Positions 6,867 through 10,668 of a stretch of DNA of 10,668 nt are shown in pieces. Position 1 is the first letter of the stretch, and each line of letters opens with the position of its first letter. The notes under the pieces were generated by a model that did no database searches, was not told the origin of the DNA, and saw only the letters and a list, made by a program, of their open reading frames with translations. This stretch comes from Candidatus Latescibacterota bacterium (GTDB lineage: Bacteria > Latescibacterota > 4484-107 > B68-G9). The stretch spans positions 1-10,668 of the forward strand of contig DTYS01000232.1 of the NCBI GenBank assembly GCA_012961755.1. Direction: 5' to 3'. The translations under genes and the position numbers were made by a program.

Positions 6867-7295
6867 ATGCACGAAGAGGAACGCCGGAAGGACGTCCTAG
6901 CGCTCGTGCTCCTTTTCCTCACCGTGTGGATAGTGCTCCTCACCTTCCTTCTTACCAGAAATCCCCTCAGGGTGAGGATAACGAGACCGGAGGACGGAGC
7001 GGAGGTGGGATACAGGGTGCTCGTGGACGGCACCCTCAGCGACCCTTCCGCTAAGCTTTACCTCATAGTTAAGCCGGAGCGGGGTTCGGTATGGTTCGTG
7101 CAGGAGCCTGTACAACCCCGTAAGCGATGGAGGGGGGTAGCGTACCTCGGGGGAAAGGGTTGGGGCGTGGGGGAAGAATTCACCATCTTTGCCCTGGCCT
7201 CACACAAGCCCCTGAACCTCCTTCCGGGGGAGATAGATGAGGTCCCCAGGGCCGATGCGGTATCCAACAAGGTAAAGGTGAGAAGGGTAAAATAG
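6867..7295 (+). CDS. Small single-pass membrane protein with extracytoplasmic beta-rich domain
   Basis: I do not recognise a named family. The 142-residue protein has a charged N terminus (HEEERRKD), one strong hydrophobic helix at about residues 10-30, then a soluble domain of about 110 residues. The domain begins VRITRPEDGAEVGYRVLVDGTL and continues with WFVQEP, a WRGVAYLGG stretch and GEEFTIFALAS. This pattern (prolines, VxG, WxVQ, Gly-rich turn, then a final F-I-F-A strand) suggests a small Ig-like or beta-sandwich fold exposed outside the cytoplasm, with the N terminus inside. The start at ATG 6867 has AAGAGGTG at 6855-6862. It lies 50 bases after araB and ends eight bases before the next gene, so it belongs to the same transcript. 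A role in envelope sensing or assembly is only a guess. Confidence 0.7.
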   Translation: MHEEERRKDVLALVLLFLTVWIVLLTFLLTRNPLRVRITRPEDGAEVGYRVLVDGTLSDPSAKLYLIVKPERGSVWFVQEPVQPRKRWRGVAYLGGKGWGVGEEFTIFALASHKPLNLLPGEIDEVPRADAVSNKVKVRRVK

Positions 7296-7303
7296 GAGGA
7301 GGT

Positions 7304-8476
7304 GTGACTTCCAAGGAGAGGCTGCTCGCCGCCATATCCGGGGATAGGCCGGACCATGTCCCATGTTCCTTTATGATATTTCGAGCCCTTAGGAACAGAT
7401 GTAAAGATATCTTCGAGTTCGCAGAGCGTCAGTTGGAGATGGGCCTGGACGCCCGCATGGACTTCGGTATAGAACCAGCCCCTTGGTACCACGCCGACCT
7501 ACATGGCCTTCCGGTGCGGTTCCATCCCGAGGTCGAGATCAGGGAGTGGAGGGAGGATAGGCCGGGGGAGAGGTATCCGGTCCTTTGCAAGGAGTACGTG
7601 ACCCCTGCAGGGACGCTCAGGACCGAGGTATACAGGACGGAGGACTGGCCCTACGGGGACAGGGTGCCGTTTATGGAGGACCACATCGTCCCGAGGTCGT
7701 TGAAACATCTCGTGACGGGCAGGGAGGACGTCGAGCCCCTGAGGTACCTGCTCATCCCACCTGCGGACGAGGACCTCAGGAGGTTCGTCGAGAGGTACAG
7801 GAAGGTGAGGAAGTTCGCGGAGGACAAGGGCCTCCTCGTGGCCGGAGGATGGGGAGTCGGCCTGGACGCTTTAGTCTGGCTCTGCGGGATGGAGGAGCTC
7901 CTCCTCCTTTCCATGGACGATCCCGAGTTCGTGGACGAGCTTTTGAAGCTTGTGGGAGATTGGAACGTTGAGAGGATGGAGCCCTTCCTGGATATGGGGG
8001 TGGACCTCTTCGTGAGGAGGGGATGGTACGAGGGGATGGACCTCTGGTCACCCTCGCTCTTCGAAAGGTTCGTGTTCCCGTACCTTAAGGGGGAAGCGGA
8101 GCTCGTACATCAGGCCGGCGCGAAGTTCGGTTACATAGTGACGTCCGGCGTTATGCCCCTTGTGAGGTTGCTTATAAAAGCCGGCGTGGACGTCGTAATA
8201 GGTATCGATCCGGTGCAGGACAGGACGATGGACATGAGGGCGCTCAAGGAGAGGGCCGGGGGAAGGCTTGCCCTCTGGGGAGGTGTGAACGGGTTCATCA
8301 CGGTAGAGATGGGCTCGGCGGAGGAAGTCCGCAGGGCAGTGCGGGAGGCCCTGGACACCTTAGGGCCGGATGGGTTCGTGCTTTCCCCCGTGGACAACGT
8401 GAGGGAGGACAGGCCCGAGGTGTGGAGGAACGTGGAGGTCCTAGTAGAGACATGGAAGGAAGATGTCAATGCCTGA
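7304..8476 (+). CDS. Uroporphyrinogen-decarboxylase (URO-D) family protein, probably not HemE
   Basis: The 390-residue protein has the general plan of the URO-D fold: an N-terminal SKERLLAAISGDRPDHVP segment, a central helix-rich part, then repeated barrel strands (GVDLFVRRGWYEGM, LVHQAGAKFGYIVTSG, AGVDVVIGIDPVQ, GGRLALWGGVNG, GPDGFVLSPVDNV). Family members include HemE and the corrinoid methyltransferases MtaA/MtbA/CmuA, plus many uncharacterised proteins found beside sugar genes in environmental bacteria. The zinc-binding H-x-C of the MtaA type is not present at the expected place (YIVTSG, residues 278-282), so a methyl-transfer reaction like MtaA is unlikely, and the HemE active-site signature is not seen. 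The start is GTG 7304, chosen because the GGAGGAGG site at 7295-7302 lies just upstream and the family N terminus follows. The reaction is unknown. Confidence 0.82.
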   Translation: MTSKERLLAAISGDRPDHVPCSFMIFRALRNRCKDIFEFAERQLEMGLDARMDFGIEPAPWYHADLHGLPVRFHPEVEIREWREDRPGERYPVLCKEYVTPAGTLRTEVYRTEDWPYGDRVPFMEDHIVPRSLKHLVTGREDVEPLRYLLIPPADEDLRRFVERYRKVRKFAEDKGLLVAGGWGVGLDALVWLCGMEELLLLSMDDPEFVDELLKLVGDWNVERMEPFLDMGVDLFVRRGWYEGMDLWSPSLFERFVFPYLKGEAELVHQAGAKFGYIVTSGVMPLVRLLIKAGVDVVIGIDPVQDRTMDMRALKERAGGRLALWGGVNGFITVEMGSAEEVRRAVREALDTLGPDGFVLSPVDNVREDRPEVWRNVEVLVETWKEDVNA

Positions 8477-8509
8477 ACGGACGAGGACCCTGTAACCTTA
8501 GGAGGCGAT

Positions 8510-9160
8510 ATGGTACGGACGATGCTCCTTGTTCTGCCCTGGCTCTCCTTCGGGGAGGTCCCGAACTGTGTCGTCGTGGACACCTTCTCCTCGACCGACG
8601 CGGGAAGTTTCCCCTCGGGATGGAAGCCATACAAGAAGGAAGGAAGGAGGCTTTACATCGTCAGGACCTCGGAGGGCGATGCGTACCTCCACGCCGAGGT
8701 ACCGTCCGTGCCCATACAGATAGGCAAGGAGATGAAGTTGGACCCCAAGGATTGGCCGTACCTGAGCTGGAGGTGGAGGGTCGTGGTCCCCCCCAAAGGG
8801 GGCGACGAGAGGTACAAGGAGAAGAACGACAGCGGCGCGGCGGTATATGTCGTGTTCAACAGGGGATGGCCCAAGTTCAGGAGGCACGTGATAAAGTACG
8901 TCTGGAGTTCGGCGAACCTCCCGAAGGGTGAGGTCCTGAGAGGACACTACGATCCGAACATGTACGTGGTGGTACTTCGAAACGCCCGCTCTCCCCTCAA
9001 CAGATGGATGTCCGAGAAGGTGAACGTGTTCCAGGACCACAAAAGGATTTTCCGGAAGGACCCGCCCGAGATCATAGGGGTGGCCCTCATGACCGATGCG
9101 GACGATACCAAATCGAGGGCTGTGGCCGACTACGACGATATCGTGTTCTGGAAGGAGTAA
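8510..9160 (+). CDS. DUF3047 family protein
   Basis: The 216-residue protein matches the DUF3047 pattern: an opening VVVDTFSS...SFPSGWKPYKKEG segment, YLSWRWRVVVPPKGGDE, a DSGAAVYVVFNRGW strand, HVIKYVWSSANLPKGE, RWMSEKVNVFQDHKRIF and the closing ALMTDADDTKSRAVADYDDIVFW. DUF3047 proteins have no established function; the fold is thought to be a beta-sandwich resembling carbohydrate-binding or lectin-like domains (inference). The first ~15 residues (MVRTMLLVLPWLSFG) are hydrophobic and may be a short signal peptide, which would place the protein outside the cytoplasm, as is usual for the family. ATG 8510 follows TAGGAGG at 8499-8505. It is 33 bases after the URO-D gene and probably co-transcribed with it. 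Confidence 0.85.
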   Translation: MVRTMLLVLPWLSFGEVPNCVVVDTFSSTDAGSFPSGWKPYKKEGRRLYIVRTSEGDAYLHAEVPSVPIQIGKEMKLDPKDWPYLSWRWRVVVPPKGGDERYKEKNDSGAAVYVVFNRGWPKFRRHVIKYVWSSANLPKGEVLRGHYDPNMYVVVLRNARSPLNRWMSEKVNVFQDHKRIFRKDPPEIIGVALMTDADDTKSRAVADYDDIVFWKE

Positions 9161-9184
9161 CTGCTGGTGGATTCCCTTATGCTG

Positions 9185-9205
9185 GAAGTTCTGCCTCGGA
9201 ACTTC
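9185..9205 (+). other. Perfect 7-bp hairpin in the gap between the DUF3047 and DUF512 genes
   Basis: GAAGTTC (9185-9191) and GAACTTC (9199-9205) are exact inverted repeats around a seven-base loop. The hairpin lies in the 65-base gap and just upstream of the GGAGGG site. There is no run of T after it, so it is not a typical rho-independent terminator. It could slow RNA decay, mark an RNA processing site, influence access to the DUF512 ribosome binding site, or be an operator half-site pair. The same gap has an 8-base direct repeat GATTCCCT at 9170-9177 and 9218-9225. Confidence 0.5.
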
Positions 9206-9209
9206 ATAC

Positions 9210-9215
9210 GGAGGG
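9210..9215 (+). promoter_or_regulatory. Ribosome binding site deciding the start of the DUF512 gene
   Basis: A GGAGGG run lies 10 bases before GTG 9226 and 13 before GTG 9229. No ATG in this frame is found between the end of the DUF3047 gene and the PDZ domain, so a GTG start is likely. The only ATG in the frame farther upstream (9004) would need 222 bases overlapping the DUF3047 gene. Confidence 0.6.
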
Positions 9216-9225
9216 TAGATTCCCT

Positions 9226-10518
9226 GTGGTGAAGGTGGTCTCCGTCGTTCCCGGCTCCCCGGCGGAGAGGGCCGGGATCGTCCCAGGGGATATGATCCTG
9301 AAGGTCGACGGACGTATGATAAGGGATGAGATAGACCTGAGGTTCTGGGCCTCCGACGACAGGTTCTTCCTCACCCTGGATAGGGGCGGGAGGAGGTTCC
9401 GGACCGAGGTCAGGAGGTGCCCAGGTGAGGGTCTGGGCGTAGAGCTCGAGCCCCTGAGGCCGAGGACGTGCCGAAACAGGTGCATATTCTGCTTCGTTGA
9501 CCAGCTACCCCGTGGCCTCAGGAGGAGCCTGTACGTGAAGGACGAGGACTACAGGCTTTCGTTCCTATATGGGAACTACATCACCCTCACCGACCTTTCT
9601 GACGAGGACTTCGGAAGGATATTCTCCCAGAGGCTCAGCCCCCTCTACGTCTCGGTCCACGCCACTGACCTGGAAGTGAGGAACTTCATGCTCGGCAGGC
9701 CCGATGCTCCCGACGTGATGTCCCAGCTCCGGAGGCTTGTGAAAGGTGGGATAAGGGTGCACGCTCAGGTGGTCCTGTGTCCGGGGATAAACGACGGTGA
9801 GGTCCTGGAGAGGACCGTGGGCGACCTTTCGGAGCTCTATCCCGGGGTCTCATCGCTTGCCGTCGTTCCGGTGGGGCTCACCAAGCATAGGGAGGGGCTG
9901 TACCCCCTGAGGCCGGTGGAACCCGAGGAGGCCGAAAGGACATTGGGGCAGATAGCGGACTGGCAGGGGAGGCTCCTCAGGGAGCTCGGCACGAGGTTCG
10001 CCTTCGCATCGGACGAGTTCTACATACTGGCGGGAAAGGAGTTCCCGCAGGAGGAGGAGTACGAGGATTTCCCGCAGCTCGAGGACGGGGTGGGTATGGT
10101 GAGGAGGTTCCTGGAGACCTTCGGAAGGAGGTCGAGGGAACTGCCCGGACGGGTACCTCCTATATCCATCGCCCTGGTCACGGGTACGGCCTTCGGCCCC
10201 ATAATAGAAAAGCTTGCCCGGAAGGTCGAGTCGAGGGTAGAAGGACTTTCGTTCCGCCTGATCGTGGTGGAGAACCAGCTCTTAGGCAAGAGCGTAACGG
10301 TGTCGGGCCTCCTCTCGGGGAGGGACATCCTGAGGGCCCTTGAGGAGGACCCCGGGGACTACGTGCTGCTTCCTCCGAACTGCGTCAACGACCGCGGCCT
10401 CCTCTTGGACGACCTGAGGCCGGAGGACTTAGCCCTGAGGCTCGGGGTCCCGGTAAGGGTCGGTCCGTACGACCTCGTGGGGGCCATAACCGAAGCTGTA
10501 CTGGCGAAAGGCTCTTGA
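9226..10518 (+). CDS. PDZ / radical SAM / DUF512 protein
   Basis: The protein of about 430 residues has the three-part plan of the DUF512 family. A PDZ-like domain (residues 1-60) contains VVPGSPAERAGIVPGDMILKVDG. Next comes a cysteine motif C82-x3-C86-x2-C89 followed by FVDQLP, the expected ligand set for a radical-SAM 4Fe-4S cluster, with YGNYITLT and YVSVHATD after it. The C-terminal DUF512 region contains VPVGLTKHREGLYPL and ends around ALVTGTAFGP...LLPPNC. The function is unknown in the literature I know. The open frame runs upstream to 9004 inside the DUF3047 gene, but that extra sequence has no homology-like features. GTG 9226 is preferred, with GGAGGG at 9210-9215 ten bases before it; GTG 9229 is equally possible. 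The stop overlaps the -35 box of the following tRNA promoter. Confidence 0.92.
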   Translation: MVKVVSVVPGSPAERAGIVPGDMILKVDGRMIRDEIDLRFWASDDRFFLTLDRGGRRFRTEVRRCPGEGLGVELEPLRPRTCRNRCIFCFVDQLPRGLRRSLYVKDEDYRLSFLYGNYITLTDLSDEDFGRIFSQRLSPLYVSVHATDLEVRNFMLGRPDAPDVMSQLRRLVKGGIRVHAQVVLCPGINDGEVLERTVGDLSELYPGVSSLAVVPVGLTKHREGLYPLRPVEPEEAERTLGQIADWQGRLLRELGTRFAFASDEFYILAGKEFPQEEEYEDFPQLEDGVGMVRRFLETFGRRSRELPGRVPPISIALVTGTAFGPIIEKLARKVESRVEGLSFRLIVVENQLLGKSVTVSGLLSGRDILRALEEDPGDYVLLPPNCVNDRGLLLDDLRPEDLALRLGVPVRVGPYDLVGAITEAVLAKGS

Positions 10519-10543
10519 CTTTTTCAGGAAAGTTGTTTATCTT
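10515..10543 (+). promoter_or_regulatory. Sigma70-type promoter of tRNA-Gly
   Basis: TTGACT (10515-10520, five of six matches to TTGACA) and TATCTT (10538-10543, four of six matches to TATAAT) are separated by exactly 17 bases. The surrounding T-rich stretch is the only strongly AT-biased region in the window. Transcription would start around 10549-10551, a few bases before the mature tRNA at 10556. The -35 box shares bases with the stop codon of the DUF512 gene, so the promoter is embedded in the end of the coding sequence. Confidence 0.8.
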
Positions 10544-10555
10544 TTCCTACAGAGG

Positions 10556-10627
10556 GCGGGAATAGCTCAGGGGTAGAGCGCCACCTTGCCAAGGTGGAAG
10601 TCGCGGGTTCGAATCCCGTCTCCCGCT
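10556..10627 (+). tRNA. tRNA-Gly (anticodon GCC)
   Basis: The 72-base sequence folds into a cloverleaf. The acceptor 5' strand GCGGGAA (10556-10562) pairs with CUCCCGC (10620-10626), the D arm is GCUC/GAGC, and the anticodon stem CCACC/GGUGG (10581-10585, 10593-10597) carries loop UUGCCAA with anticodon GCC at 10588-10590. The T arm is GCGGG-UUCGAAU-CCCGU. The discriminator is U (10627), as usual for bacterial tRNA-Gly. The following bases are UCA, not CCA, so the 3' CCA must be added after transcription. The last acceptor pair (A7 with C66) is mismatched; most bacterial tRNA-Gly(GCC) have a U there. GCC reads GGC and GGU codons. Confidence 0.96.
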
Positions 10628-10668
10628 TCAGCAGGCGAGATATTTTGGTTCTTCGCCAAACGTTGTGA

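Noticed and set aside
6849..6877. TTGACC before the small membrane protein gene as a -35 box.
   Set aside because: No acceptable -10 box lies 16-18 bases downstream (cgaaga at 17), and it would start inside the gene.
9004..9225. N-terminal extension of the DUF512 gene from ATG 9004.
   Set aside because: The stretch overlaps well conserved DUF3047 codons and its translation is Gly/Arg-rich without PDZ or other domain features; the PDZ begins at the GTG codons.
9179..9232. 17-codon ORF (MLEV...) in the gap before the DUF512 gene.
   Set aside because: It has no Shine-Dalgarno site and no sign of selection; the hairpin better explains the bases.
10634..10660. Possible terminator after the tRNA (GGCGA...TCGCC, or TTTGG-loop-CCAAA).
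   Set aside because: The stems are only five base pairs, mutually exclusive, and no T run follows before the window ends.

Overview
The window is a compact bacterial segment with every gene on the + strand: ten protein genes (the first cut by the left edge) and one tRNA at the right end. Coding density is very high; the longest gap between genes is about 65 bases. The DNA is GC-rich, and the coding strand is purine-rich, with heavy use of AGG for arginine, ATA for isoleucine and GGG/GGA for glycine. That style is common in thermophilic or deeply branching bacteria. ComEA-like, RsmD and CoaD genes, together with strong GGAGG Shine-Dalgarno sites, place it in Bacteria. The phylum cannot be fixed from the window.

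Layout. Bases 1-2607 hold a housekeeping block: the C-terminal end of a ComEA-type helix-hairpin-helix DNA-binding protein, rsmD (16S rRNA G966 methyltransferase), coaD (phosphopantetheine adenylyltransferase) and a long coiled-coil protein ending in a LabA-like NYN/PIN nuclease domain. These genes overlap each other at GGATGA-type junctions and are probably translationally coupled. Bases 2622-8476 look like a metabolic block. It has an isopropylmalate/homocitrate/Re-citrate synthase-family enzyme with a C-terminal Cache/PDC-like sensor domain, a glycerophosphodiester phosphodiesterase, a Bacillus-type L-ribulokinase (AraB), a small single-pass membrane protein, and a uroporphyrinogen-decarboxylase-family protein that is probably not HemE. 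Bases 8510-10518 hold a DUF3047 protein and, after a short gap with a perfect hairpin, a PDZ/radical-SAM/DUF512 protein. A sigma70-type promoter overlapping the end of the last gene drives a tRNA-Gly(GCC) at 10556-10627.

How the parts fit. Tight spacing and a single orientation suggest one long transcript, or a few overlapping ones, up to the tRNA promoter. No rho-independent terminator is convincing anywhere in the window. The metabolic genes do not form one recognisable pathway: araA and araD are absent near araB, and the URO-D-family protein has no visible cobalamin partner. Their functional link is therefore only suggested by proximity. The most unusual items are the cytoplasmic Cache-like domain fused to a synthase of the LeuA superfamily and the NYN nuclease on a long coiled-coil stalk with an unassigned N-terminal domain.
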